Assembly: GCA_022925895.1 (NCBI GenBank)
Contig: JAKSYS010000685.1
Coordinates: 1-33,181 of the forward strand
DNA from: Fragilaria crotonensis
Lineage: Eukaryota > Bacillariophyta > Fragilariophyceae > Fragilariales > Fragilariaceae
DNA: 33,181 nt
Reading direction: 5' to 3'
Both the position numbers and the translations under genes were made by a program. The notes beneath the pieces are model-generated. The model searched no databases, was not told the DNA's origin, and saw only the letters and a list, made by a program, of their open reading frames with translations. How positions within the stretch are numbered: the first letter of the stretch is position 1; each line of letters begins with the position of its first letter. Below, in pieces: positions 18,529 to 29,128 of this stretch.

Positions 18529-18924
18529 ATGAAGGTGATCGCACTCTTCCTCGTCCTCGCTGTCCATCATGTGGCGGTTCAAGCATTTGTGGTTGCTCCA
18601 CGCGGATGTACAGAAAAGCAATCCACCGCCGTCCTTCGCATGGGTTGGTTCGATAAGGCCTTCCACGGTGGAGGCAGTGCGAATCAAGAGGAATTAGATG
18701 AGATTTACAGGACCCAACAGGCCATTCTTGCCGCTCGAAGGGGGGAAACGAAGGAGCACATGAAGCAAAAGTACAAGGAACCACGCAAGTTTGAAGTGAA
18801 GGCGACCAAGGAAGTCCATGCAGGAGGGGATGAAATGTATGTGCAAGTTGATAAGAAGGCGAGGAAGAAAGCTGCATCGGCTAGCAAGGCTGGTGGAGCC
18901 TTCAAGATGCCCTGGGACAAGTAA
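18529..18924 (+). CDS. small plastid-targeted protein of unknown function
   Basis: A single-exon gene of 131 aa. Residues 1-19 form a signal peptide (MKVIALFLVLAVHHVAVQ) ending at AF: the junction VQAF-VVAPRG fits the ASAFAP-like motif that directs diatom proteins through four plastid membranes, with Phe at the first position after cleavage. A transit region follows to about residue 37. The mature part starts near MGWFDKAFHGGG, includes a charged helix-like stretch (EELDEIYRTQQAILAARRGE) and ends in a Lys/Ala-rich tail and MPWDK. I do not recognise a family. It is encoded next to another plastid-targeted protein at 19224-19972, on the opposite strand with convergent ends. Confidence 0.8.
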   Translation: MKVIALFLVLAVHHVAVQAFVVAPRGCTEKQSTAVLRMGWFDKAFHGGGSANQEELDEIYRTQQAILAARRGETKEHMKQKYKEPRKFEVKATKEVHAGGDEMYVQVDKKARKKAASASKAGGAFKMPWDK

Positions 18925-19223
18925 ACTTCGCAATTTATCGACACCCGCTCAGATAAAACACGACGCGCCATTTGTGGAGGATGTTGTAGCAATAGGTAAA
19001 GAAAATGAAATGTAAAAATGCTCTTCACATGGTACAAAGTAGCATTTACGAAACTGAGCTTGAGGCGAGAGCCAATACATACATGCCGCGAATCTCACGA
19101 TGCTCATGCTTTCAATTTCAATTCAATTTTCTCGAAGGTCAACATACCCGATGACCCAATAACGATTACTATTGGTGCCTTGAAAACGAGGAGCGCAAGG
19201 TGTTCCACGTCAATCCAGGCTCA
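18925..19223. other. short convergent intergenic region
   Basis: This lies between the 3' ends of two convergent plastid-protein genes. No gene or distinct repeat is seen. Confidence 0.4.
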
Positions 19224-19972
19224 TCAATACCATTGTTCATTAGCTTCGTCTGTGAGTTGCCACTCATCCTCAATCATCACATCCACAATTTCAGGAATTC
19301 GTCCCTTCAAATAGGCCCCCACTCTCGCCAGCACCGTCTTGCGTTCGTGCCAAAATCGACCCTTCAATCGCAAAATGACGGATGGTCCGTCCATATCAAC
19401 GTAGTCGACTCCTCCCGTGATGCCAACACCGCGATTTTCTTCCGTATAGCCAAACATGGTGCCGATTTCTTCTCGACATGCGGCCAGCAAACCCAGCACA
19501 TTTTCTTCGCTTAGTTCCAGGATGCTACCTTTATCATGAGCGTTAAGATGTTGGTATGTATTGCATGCATGTATGTATGTCCATTTGCGTAGAGCATATG
19601 AGTGATGATTGAACATAGGTGATGCATGATGGCAAACACTGATGACAGGCGTTTGAAATCAAGAACAAAATTTGCGCATGACTTACCTTGCGGTACAAAG
19701 ATTGGTTCCGCATCATATTCTATGGTTGGAGTAGGTCTTGCACTTCCAATTTGAGCCTTGAGCTCTTGAGGATCTTCTTCTTTGGCGTACACCGTTCGAT
19801 CAACCCGAATCTCAACGTCGTCATCGTCAAGAGCAGCAAAGTCACCCCAATCGGACGAAAGAAAGAGCTCTTGTAATGAGAATGTGCGTGAGTTGAAGCG
19901 CGGATGTACCACAAAGCCAGTTGCTGTTATGGCGCAGTGGAGAAGGAGGAGGGAGCGGGTGAGCATCATCAT
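19224..19972 (-). CDS. plastid-targeted NifU-domain-like protein lacking the CxxC motif, 2 exons
   Basis: Exons (minus) 19972-19687 and 19528-19224 join in phase 1 across a 158-bp intron (donor GTAAGT), giving 196 aa. The N-terminus MMMLTRSLLLLHCAITATGF is a signal peptide whose end, ATGF-VVHPRF, fits a diatom plastid junction. Residues 100-185 resemble the C-terminal NifU/NFU domain: LSEENVLGLLAACREEIG, then VDYVDMDGPSVILRLKG, then GAYLKGRIPEIVDV. In NFU proteins a CxxC between the LRLKG strand and the last helix holds an iron-sulfur cluster; here that place reads RFWHERKT with no cysteine. The fold call is by eye and moderate. If right, the protein cannot bind a cluster by the usual residues and may have a structural or regulatory role in the plastid. 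Confidence 0.7.
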
Positions 19973-20762
19973 CGTCTCAGGGAGTCTGCGACATTGATGT
20001 TGATGTCCGTGCTCTACCGGTACTCGTAGGTGCTCTACTTGGATTTATGTATATCTCATCGCATGTGGTACTGTATCGGAATACCATACTGGAGTACTAA
20101 TGCTTGGGTAGGAGTGCCAGTAGACCTACTAACCCTATTTTTTTAGTCCCACACCAGCATTAATACAGTACTGTACTTCTATACTGCAGTATGCAGTACT
20201 ATGTGGAGTACTCTGGAGTACAGTAGTCCAGTACCGGGTCGCAGTAGACCAGAATTTCATTTATGCATGCGTGTTTACGTCGGAGTTGTACTCTTGATTC
20301 CAGAGAGCCATGTTATATCCATACATGATTGAATGATTGTTCGTACATTTCTATAGTGCTTATGGAGTGTGCGAGAGACGCAGTGACGTTGCAGTCGGAG
20401 TCTTGTGTCAGGCGTGTGCTGGTCCTGAAAGGAACGGGCGTTGAAAGAGAGATTTTCCGAGGTCGTTTCTATGGGAATTCCCAAGACTGACCAATAATGT
20501 TCAGGTGAGTATTTCTCCGGGTTCAAGCACATGTTGTTGATGAAAATTCATAGGCTGTCGCCTGCCGTCTCCGCGAGACCGAATTGTTTATTTACGTTCA
20601 ATGCGGCATCGTACCAGATGAGGACACAATTCAATTCGTCGCTCAAGAACACACGATCGTTGCGACTTTCAAGTTGCAACTTGCAACACTCCTCGTCTCA
20701 TCGCTGTGCGTATCAAACATTAAAAATACGACAAGTAACTTGAAACAACAAAGCAACCTTTG
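19973..20762. other. intergenic region with GTAC-rich tract
   Basis: From about 20010 to 20240 GTAC, AGTACT and CAGTACTGTAC-like words are dense. A possible 5'-UTR splice donor GTGAGT occurs at 20505, upstream of the gene at 20763, with an ATAG acceptor near 20551. No protein gene is supported. Confidence 0.45.
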
Positions 20763-22763
20763 ATGATGGACCGAGCTGCAGGAGCATCAACAACAAATAA
20801 TGCAGCGACGGCAACAAGACGAAAGCCCATTCCTCGACCATGGCTAGAGAACAGACGATTGAGTCATGAGGCTCATCAGAAGCCGACGCAACTGCAGCAC
20901 CAGCAGCATCAGCAACAACAATTCACAAATGCTGAGATATCGTGGCAGTCGAAGCAGTATGAGTACGTTGACGAAGATCAACAATTACACCATCAATTTC
21001 AACGACCCATCTTTTTGTTGGAGAAACCTGACATTCGAAAATCGTTTTTCAATTTGGAATGCTGCTTTCCAAACAAGGAGCGACTAAACAACAGTAACAG
21101 CGACAATGACAATCACGACAGTCGTGTTCCTCCTGTGACACTTGACACCGCCGCACAGGCACAGGGCCTCGAATCATATTTCCACGAGGGTTCCACGGCT
21201 GTCGTGTATCCACCTCCGCCGCCGCATGTGACTACAATTCCACAGCAGCGTCCATCCCTTGTGCGGGACTCATCGGTACGGTGGTTCACTCCAACTCCGA
21301 CTGTTATTTATGTCATTCATAGTAATTCTGCTGCAATGCCACCGTCGCAAGACGACATTCATCAATGGCATCAATCGTTCATGTCCTCGCAGCAGCAACA
21401 GCAACAACAAATGGTGCGTCCTTCCTTTGGTGCAGATCACGTCTGTGATATGACTCCGTTTGCTTCACCTAATTCTCATCCTCTTTCTTTTTGTTCTCCT
21501 TTGCCGGTACAGCCACCTTTGCCAATGAACCGCGATCGCGTTTCTTCCTACGATACTGGCATGACATCGCTCAGCTGCGAGGACTCGTTGGCGTTTTTGG
21601 ATGATCTACGTCGTGAACCTTATGATAGAACTGCAACAGCAGCTCCACCACCAGCGCCAGCATTGACACGGCAAGGATCTGGACGAAGACTACATCAAAG
21701 GACCGCAACCGCGACGAACTTATCGATTCCTCGACCCCCACCCATGACTCGCAAAGCACAATCGACTGCGTCGGGATTGCCTCCCAAGCCACCAGTATTG
21801 GCAGCAGTTGCTGCACCGCTGTCGCGACCTGCACCATTGCGAGCTCGGGCCGCTACGACCGGTTCCACGTCATCGTGGAGCACCGGAAGTCGTCATCGAC
21901 GCAGTCCTGGGTTGACGGATGTTTTGGATTCGGCGACTTTGCGAAGCATTATACAGAGTGAGCAAGATGGCCTGGATGATGACTTTGATGATGCTAGTAC
22001 CATTGCCTCGTCCGAAGGGGATTCTCCTATTTTCCCATTTTTGCCAGCAGTATCGACAGCATCGTTGCATGGTGGTAATGTCGGCAAATATGGGTCGTCG
22101 GTCGCAACATTGCAGCAAGAGCAGGTGTATTTGGAAGAAGTGTATCTTCCAAAATGCAGTGTTTTGGAACGCACACTTCAAGATTGTGGAGATACTTCAA
22201 TTGCGTCTGTTCCTCTCCTGTCCGGTTGGGTGGCTTACAGCCTGGGAGATTCTTTGTCACACAAGCGTCAGTTGACTCGTCAACATTTGGCGTACCTGAT
22301 GATGGATGATTTGGCGGGTGCTATTTACTTTCGACAACCTCCAGCGTTGCCAACAAAACAGGATGAACATGCTTCATCGTCATCTGGTCAAGAGAGTGGC
22401 GAAGACGGACCCTTCGCCAACGTATCATCACCGCCGGAGTCATCATCGTCGATGGTTGTCTTCAAGTTGCCTCGCAACAACAAGAATAACAAGATATCGG
22501 TGCAGACGCTGGAATCGCAAGGCGGCGCCGGTCGGAGTGTGGTGATTCGCAACCACGAGAACAAGACGCTTTTGACGCTGTTGCCGGTCAATTTATCACC
22601 TCGACAATTTTGTTGCGAAACCGGACAGCTCTTGACTCGTTCTTTGTTAAATTCGTCCACTAGTAGCAGTGTCGCACAGCACGATGCCGCGCTGTACTTG
22701 TGGTTTGGATTGGATGGTTGGGTGCGACGACAAGAGCAGAAGCAGCACGAACAAGAACATTAA
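20763..22763 (+). CDS. large Gln/Ser/Pro-rich protein of unknown function
   Basis: A single-exon gene of 666 aa, ATG at 20763 (a second ATG follows directly). The N-terminal two thirds are low complexity: Gln/His runs (residues 45-60 and about 210-220), Pro-rich patches and many Ser, so mostly disordered. A more ordered C-terminal part begins near residue 445 (EEVYLPKCSVLERTL). It contains SGWVAYSLGDSLSHKRQL, AYLMMDDLAGAIYF, a Ser-rich loop, VVFKLPRNNKNN, SVVIRNHENKTLLTLLPV and DAALYLWFGLDGW. The alternating strand pattern and the SGWVAY start resemble a PH-like fold, but this is only a guess. No catalytic motif or membrane span is seen. The length of intact frame in such a repetitive gene supports its being real. 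Confidence 0.75.
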   Translation: MMDRAAGASTTNNAATATRRKPIPRPWLENRRLSHEAHQKPTQLQHQQHQQQQFTNAEISWQSKQYEYVDEDQQLHHQFQRPIFLLEKPDIRKSFFNLECCFPNKERLNNSNSDNDNHDSRVPPVTLDTAAQAQGLESYFHEGSTAVVYPPPPPHVTTIPQQRPSLVRDSSVRWFTPTPTVIYVIHSNSAAMPPSQDDIHQWHQSFMSSQQQQQQQMVRPSFGADHVCDMTPFASPNSHPLSFCSPLPVQPPLPMNRDRVSSYDTGMTSLSCEDSLAFLDDLRREPYDRTATAAPPPAPALTRQGSGRRLHQRTATATNLSIPRPPPMTRKAQSTASGLPPKPPVLAAVAAPLSRPAPLRARAATTGSTSSWSTGSRHRRSPGLTDVLDSATLRSIIQSEQDGLDDDFDDASTIASSEGDSPIFPFLPAVSTASLHGGNVGKYGSSVATLQQEQVYLEEVYLPKCSVLERTLQDCGDTSIASVPLLSGWVAYSLGDSLSHKRQLTRQHLAYLMMDDLAGAIYFRQPPALPTKQDEHASSSSGQESGEDGPFANVSSPPESSSSMVVFKLPRNNKNNKISVQTLESQGGAGRSVVIRNHENKTLLTLLPVNLSPRQFCCETGQLLTRSLLNSSTSSSVAQHDAALYLWFGLDGWVRRQEQKQHEQEH

Positions 22764-23887
22764 ACATTTTGCAGGAGAGAGAAGCCTGGCTGCGCTCGAA
22801 ATATGGAGCAGTACATAGAGATAGATTCCTTTTTATAAACACTCATATATTAGAAAAGACGACCACAAAGTGTTTGGGAAAGGATTGGAAAGTCATGGTC
22901 GCCATCCTTGATGAAACTGTGGTACTAAAGTACTTCACTACCAGAGTGGGGACTTCATTTCCAGTAGCAACGAGTTAAATGGCATGGTAGCCTGCCGTCT
23001 TGTTTCCAACGACCACCGGGATAGGTTGACTCGACACGTTGTTCCACCAACGGAGATCAACATCATGACTTACAGCCGGTACCAGGTAGTAGAGGATCTC
23101 TAGGGCTAACATATGGGGAGACTCACTCGCCATGGTTAGGTAAGCAGCTTGGTGTTGCCAGTGTATGGAATCAACAGTACTTCAAATTAAGTACTCCAGT
23201 ACTGTACCTACGTACTCTCATCTTATTCCCTTTTCGTTCGTGCTCGCTCCTCTGGGAATGATGACTACTCTACTAGAGTCTACTAGAGTATAGTACTACC
23301 GGTAGAGCACGACTGCGTAAGTACATACTGTTGCATCCTGGTACTGTCGTGCAAGTAAATTCTACTCCAGTACCAACCAGTACATACTTGCGGTGACCGA
23401 CATATCATACTTCACTCGTTAACTACGAGTACAACGGTAATGCGTAATGCGTCATTACTCCAGTATTAACATACCAGGTACCAGGTATCTGTAGGTTGTA
23501 GTACTACTCTACCGTAAAATAAAATTTGGTCATTCGGAGATTGCACAGGAACAAAAGAGTGCCGGGTGCCCTTGCGTGGAGTGTCGTGTCGGATTTCGAT
23601 CACCTGTCAGGCTATCCCAGATATCAGATCAACGATTGAGGGATCAGGTTCCACACATGTATAATCGCTTCTTCTTGACTTCTTGATCCCATAGAAAGTT
23701 ACTACCTGCACTACAAACTACCAACAGCACAGCAGTTGTGGACTCTGAGATTGTTCCTTGCACATTTAACCTTGGTCAGGTTACAAATTCTACCTACAAG
23801 TGATCCCAGTGTGTGTTTCGTTTCCTCAGTTCTAGGGAGTACAGTATCCTACTTGCAGTTACAGAGTGACAAAACAGTACTATTACC
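22764..23887. other. 1.1-kb intergenic region with a dense GTAC tract
   Basis: The part from about 23160 to 23520 is the densest GTAC stretch of the window, including TACCAGGTACCAGGTA-type direct repeats. No coding sequence is supported; the frame at 22700-22978 overlaps the end of the preceding gene in another frame and shows no domain. Confidence 0.5.
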
Positions 23888-24586
23888 ATGGCGACTCGAC
23901 GATTGATGAAGGTGAGTTGTGAGCAAGACTGTTCTGTGCTTCAGGCGATAAGCTTATTATTGCTTAGCTGCTGCCAGTGTTCACAATAACTATGGACTGA
24001 ACGCATTGCACGTCATTTCGCAACGAACGACTCAGTATATGTCTTCACTGCTCATGTCTCACTCACCTCTCTACCTTGGACAAAACAGGAACATTCCACC
24101 TTTGAGAAGGATCCGCTCAGCTACTGCAAGGTTAGTGTGGACGAAAATGATCTCTTCCATTGGAAATGCCAGATGGAGGGTCCTCCGGACACACCCTACG
24201 CCGGAGGCACCTTCCATCTGGATGTTCAATTCCCCCCACAGTATCCCTTCAAACCACCCACCATCACATTTGTTACCAAAGTTTATCATCCAGCCGTCGA
24301 AACTGAAACTGGACGAATTTGTGCAGATGCCATTCTGGCGTCGCCATCGTCGACAACGGATGCTGCTACTTCTTCTTCACCATCTTCACCACCATCCTCT
24401 GGAAATAGTGGATGGGGACCCACACTCAATCTCCGACATTGTTTGGGAGCATTGTATGACATGTTGCGCACGCCATCCTCATTTGATCATACGCCCTTGG
24501 AGGAATCGATTGCGACACTGCTTCGGGATAAGCCCAAGGAATTTGAAAAAATGGCCAAAAAGTATACCAAGGAGTATGCGAAATAA
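23888..24586 (+). CDS. E2-like ubiquitin-conjugating protein with HPA in place of HPN, 2 exons
   Basis: Exons 23888-23911 and 24089-24586 join in phase 0 across a 177-bp intron (donor GTGAGT, acceptor ACAG), giving 173 aa. The join restores the E2 first helix, MATRRLMKEHSTFEKDP. Seen: the FHWKCQMEGPPDTPYAGG strand-turn, FPPQYPFKPPTITF, the active-site region YHPAVETETGRIC with Cys86, Trp117 in GWGPTLNL, and the C-terminal helices ending KKYTKEYAK. E2s carry ubiquitin or a ubiquitin-like protein as a thioester on that Cys. Two oddities: the HPN motif reads HPA (Ala77), losing the Asn that helps transfer to lysine, and a Ser/Thr/Pro-rich insert of about 23 residues sits between Cys86 and Trp117. 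It may use another mode of transfer or have lost lysine activity. Confidence 0.85.
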
Positions 24587-25096
24587 ATGTTGGAAACGAA
24601 GAGTACACAATTGTGTAGATTGTAGACAATGACAATGGACGAAACAAAGAGAAAACCGCAGGTGCGAGAGCGGAATCTCAAGCAAGGCACCTGGTTCAGG
24701 ATTGATAAGGATATTGGCAACAGAGCGAACGACTGTTTGTGAAATGCGAATAGAGGCGTGACTGACTGGCGTGGACCCGTTCCTGCCTTGGCTCAGTCTT
24801 ATACTTTATTTAGTGTTTTAACTCTAGGGTCGTAATCTTCATTAGGCATGAGGCATCGCCACGACGACGACGAAAGTAATCATTACCTACAATAGCACGA
24901 TGATAACAATTAACGCATCCCTATTCTATTTGACTTTATAGTCAAATGAAGCAGGAAAGTGCTGCTGCCACACAAACTCACAGCGGCTTCAATTACACCA
25001 CCCACAAAAACATGAAGGCACTCTTCCTCCTCCGAATCATTATCATTCTCATCCCTTGCATCAGCAACAATAGTAACAAGAACAGCATATTGTCAC
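24587..25096. other. convergent intergenic region, nothing recognised
   Basis: This separates the 3' ends of the E2-like and fibrillin-like genes. A CGACGACGACGA run lies near 24862. No gene or RNA is seen. Confidence 0.4.
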
Positions 25097-26229
25097 TCAT
25101 GACGACGCCAGTGCTTGTTCCAAAAACGCCGGGCGAAAGTGAACAAAGATTCCTCCGCGATTGCCCTTGGTAACTCGAATATCCGAATCCAAATACACGA
25201 AATCTAAATACCCACCCTTCTTGTTGAAGAACCACGACAGTGGGATCTTGATACGTTGGAACAATCGGAGGGAGGCACCAACAATGTCACAGGCGATGCG
25301 ACGCAGTACAATAGTCGACCACGTTTGGTAAAACCGGCACTCACGGGGTTGTACGCGACCGTCGTGGACAGTTCGATGCGCCTTTTGAAGAATGGTGTCG
25401 ATCCAAAGAATTTGGATTGACGAATGTCAAAGTTGGATGTGCTGAAGGATGACAGCGACAGTGATTTTGATTCCTGACGTTCGACAGCCTTTTGAAGTCG
25501 TGGAGATGATTTCGATGATTTGCTGAGGACCGAATACCATTCACCGTCGACAAGATCGGCGGAAAATCCCTTTCCTTGTGCCTCCAACAATGCCAACAAA
25601 CCTGTGAGGGTTTCATCTGTCAAATCACCCGTAGCGCCGCTGTCCTTCTTGCTCTGAATGCCCTTCACAATCATGGCCACGAGCATTCCCTTGGGGTCCG
25701 CTGCCAACTGTTGGACCTTGTACCAACCCCCAGCTGAAACGACATTCAAGTCATTTAACGTCAAGGTGCCATCCTTTAGCTCTTTTTGCAATTTCTCCTG
25801 TCCGTATTCAGCCGTGGCCACTTTTTCCAAATGATAATAGCCACCATGTGCCACCACGTCGAAACTCTTGCCTCCGTTCGTTTGAATGTACTGCTTCAAC
25901 AAGGCCTTTGTGGTGGGAGTTTGGACTACAAATTTTGATTGGCATTGGGATTAATTGAACCGATGTGTTGTTGGCGTGCGACATGCGGTTCGATCAAGGA
26001 TACAAGATGAGAGAGTTGAAACACAACAATGTGAGCACGGAGTACATTTGGAATGGATGCATTGGATGACGTCATTGGTTGGCGCCAACCGTTGACCCAC
26101 GTCCAATCTGGTAGATCGGACGACAAACCAAACACGACGAAATGAGACTATGGACGAAAGATACTGCTTACCAAGTCCAGCCACAGAGTGAAGAACAGCA
26201 AGAGTACAAAGAATAACCACAGACTTCAT
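25097..26229 (-). CDS. plastid-lipid-associated (PAP/fibrillin) family protein, 2 exons, one frame break
   Basis: Exons (minus) 26229-26172 and 25925-25097 join in phase 1 across a 246-bp intron (donor GTAAGC, acceptor GTAG), giving about 295 aa. Exon 1 codes for a signal peptide, MKSVVILCTLAVLHSVAG. Seen: LTGLLALLEAQGKGF and VDGEWYSVLSKSS (the lipocalin-like start), TTVAYNPVSAGF, then after a frame change IVLRRIACDIVGASLRL, GYLDFVYLDSDIRVTKG and NRGGIFVHFRP. The last block is the usual fibrillin C-terminus. Fibrillins bind lipids in plastoglobules and thylakoids; plastid location here is inferred, and the junction VAG-L lacks the usual Phe. The frame shifts by one missing base at about 25316-25330 with conserved sequence on both sides. 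Read unshifted, the frame runs on to 25204 with an unrelated tail. Confidence 0.78.
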
Positions 26230-27152
26230 GCTGCTGATGATGATAATTTGTTTAGATGATACCAGGTACCCTGAGTAGTTGATAGTCCAAGGTGGTCGGA
26301 GTTGTTTGTCAACTTGTATCAATGTCCTTTTGGATTCGTGGCGTATCTATCGAATTGACGGTGGGCGATGAGATCAATGCGTATGCATGCGTATGCTTGG
26401 ATTTGGAAAGCAAGCCAGCATGTCCAGGTACTGTGCCTGGTACAGTAATCCAGTAATCCAATACTCATGCTCAAACCAGCACAGCACAAGTACTGGTGCT
26501 ACGCGATGTACTGGAAATTTCATGGGCGATACTCTCCACCATGCATATATCATATATGATGCTCGAGTTCCGTACTTGCACATTTGTGAGCACTGAGTAC
26601 TGAGTACCATAAACAGCAGCTACATGTATGACAGTATGACATACTCGAGTATCAAACAGCATTTGATCTTTGATCTCATTTCTCAACTCCCAACGACTCT
26701 CTTGCTATCCACCACTAGTAGAGACTATGTACGAGTATCCAGTATGAGTACCATGTGGCGTTGAGATCCGAATCGAAACGAACACCAGTCTGTCTTGCAG
26801 ACAGACATCTCCTACTTTTTACCTTCCATCTTCCATGGCCATCTGCAAAACTGCTAATCCGAAAGAAATTCATAATATTCGCATTGCCTGGTTGTTTTCT
26901 CGGCTCGTTGCTGGTCTGGCTTTGGGTGATCCTCGAATTCAGTGCAGTCTTACCTGGTACTCGGAACGTTTATCACAGCTTCAGTGCTTGCTTAGAGTTG
27001 CAGATTGTCACTAAAAGCGTATCTTCAAGCACACTACAACGACCGTACATCCTATCGGCAATCATAGTAGTCGAAGCGATCGATAATCCAGCATTCGACA
27101 TCACGCATCACGCATAACTCACGTCAAACGACACTCAACACACAATTGAACA
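26230..27152. other. intergenic region between divergent genes, GTAC-rich
   Basis: The flanking genes diverge, so both promoters lie here. A GTAC/AGTACTGGTAC-rich tract occupies about 26420-26760. An open frame at 26755-27117 (+) has no family resemblance and is not called. Confidence 0.45.
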
Positions 27153-29128
27153 ATGCCCGACTGGATTCGCGGCGTCAACATCGGTGGATGGCTCGTTCTG
27201 GAACGCTTTATTACTCCCTATTTGTTCGCCATCACAGATTGTCACGTGCAGGGAAACTTCTGCTACTATCCCGATCAGATTGATGCGCCTCCGAATCACG
27301 ACAACTACTGCGATTTGTTCAAATGCAAACCGCATCGCTTCGAATCCGTCACGGGACAGTTGGACTATCCCGTTGACGAATTCACCCTGCTCGAATCCTT
27401 TGCAACTCCCCAGATCGCACAGGAATACCTTGATATCCACTACGACCACTTTGTCACACGTAACGACGTTGCTCTTTTGAGTGCTAACGGCGTCACTCAC
27501 GTCCGTGTACCATTGGGACATTGGATACTCGGAGACTCTACTTCAAAGGACGGAAACACAAAGAACCTTTCTCCATTCGTCCAAGCCCATGGATGGCTTT
27601 ATTTCGTACGCTTCGTCGGTTGGTGTCGCGAGCATCACATCCAAGTGTGGCCTGATTTGCACACGGCGCCCGGCTCGCAAAATGGATTTGACAACAGCGG
27701 TGAGCTGCTTCACGGCGACCCGACGTGCCACAATTGGTCGGCCGATCCAACTCACGTCAATGCCACGCTGTCGACAATCTTGCGCATTGCCGCACAAATT
27801 AAGGAAGATGGGCTGGAAGATGTTGTCACCGGAATCGGCCTTCTCAACGAACCATTCGGTGATTGCGATCGAACTGTTGTGCGACGATACAACGACCTCG
27901 CATTGCGAGGGGTCCGGGAAGTGCTGGGACCGTCTGTTCATGTTTACATTGGAGACATGTTCAATGCCACCAAATGGAATGATGGATATTGGGAAGACGA
28001 GGAAAACACATTTTTGGATTCTCATTATTATCATGGTAGGTTTGACTCGATCGAGGCACACATGACATCTCGCACCAGTTCTCGTGCACGACAGCAGTAT
28101 TCCTACCCCTGGTACTTTATTGCGCAAGTGAATTCTCACGCCACCCTTCCATCCCAATTTTTACAGTCTTTGCCGAAGAACCTCGAGCCCTCAGTCCCCG
28201 CCAACACATTGCTTATGTTTGTCGCAAGAATCAACGAGATACAGTCGCCTGTTGCTATGACCAGGCCAACGCTACGACATCCCAGCCCAGCACAGTTCCC
28301 GCCAAGGGAATATCTCGCATCATTGGGGAATGGAGCGCAGCCTTCGATACACTTGTCAGTGCCAAGTTGGATACCGTCATGTCATCCATTGCCGACCATC
28401 AAGTTGCCTTGGATATGGACCGTGTCCTGTCCCCACAACGAAGAGATTTCTTGAAAAACTTTGTTCGATCCCAAATGGTCACCTACGAGGCCGCTCCCGT
28501 CGGAGTCTCTCGAGGGTGGTTCTTTTGGACGCTCAAAATGGAAGGAGGTGCGTTTGCCGAATGGGATTTCATGCGGGGACTTCGAGAGGGATGGATTCCC
28601 CCGATTCCGACGCCGAACGTGTCATCCGTCGATTTGTACGGCACGTGCGAAGATATCTTGCTCAACACCTCGGACGACACCAGCATCCTCAATATCTTTC
28701 CAGATCCAAGTACGTTGCCGAAACATGTGAAAAATTGGCAAGGTGTCAACATCGATGATGACCTCGTAGTCAGTCATGGTTATTCGCTCACTGGGGACAT
28801 ACCCCTGACGACTGTCCCTGCGACGACGTCAGCGCCGACGACTGAGACTGATGCCAATCCGTCGACAGGAGCAACTGCCAACGAGGTGACTAAAAGTGCC
28901 ATCGCCGTGGATTCAACACCACCGCCGGCGGTTGAAGTACCCGCTTCTGAAGAAGTTCGAACTCAATCCCATCCTTCCATGTGGTTTCCAATCGTGGCCA
29001 TGGTGTTCTTTGCCATTGCCATCAAAATGGTTTTTTTTCGCCAATCACGCCATCCATGGGAGAAGGGACGTGGAGAGTACGAAACGGTTGGTTCTCCACT
29101 TCAAAGGTCCGTTCACATGACCGTGTAA
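27153..29128 (+). CDS. GH5 exo-beta-1,3-glucanase with C-terminal membrane anchor, 2 exons
   Basis: Exons 27153-28035 and 28167-29128 join in phase 1 across a 131-bp intron, giving 614 aa. Seen: IRGVNIGGWLVLERFITPYL at the start, HVRVPLGHW, DLHTAPGSQNGFDNSG, the acid/base Glu233 in GIGLLNEPF, SHYYHVF made by the splice, and the nucleophile Glu349 in RIIGEWS, followed by SRGWFFWTLKME. These are the hallmarks of the fungal-type exo-1,3-beta-glucanase branch of GH5, which frees glucose from beta-1,3-glucan ends. In diatoms the obvious substrate is the vacuolar store chrysolaminarin, or callose-like wall glucan; that is inference. After the catalytic domain come a Thr/Ser/Pro-rich stalk (about residues 480-555), a membrane span (MWFPIVAMVFFAIAIKM) and a short basic tail. 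No N-terminal signal peptide is seen, so an upstream exon may be missed or the protein is tail-anchored. Confidence 0.9.

Noticed and set aside
24946..25173. Plus-strand frame with a hydrophobic stretch (ALFLLRIIIILIP)
   Set aside because: It overlaps the conserved C-terminal end of the fibrillin-like gene on the minus strand and has no support.
25097..25345. GTGAGT in the fibrillin-like gene as a splice donor
   Set aside because: The first usable AG lies about 100 nt on and splicing there would delete the conserved VLRRIACDIV block.
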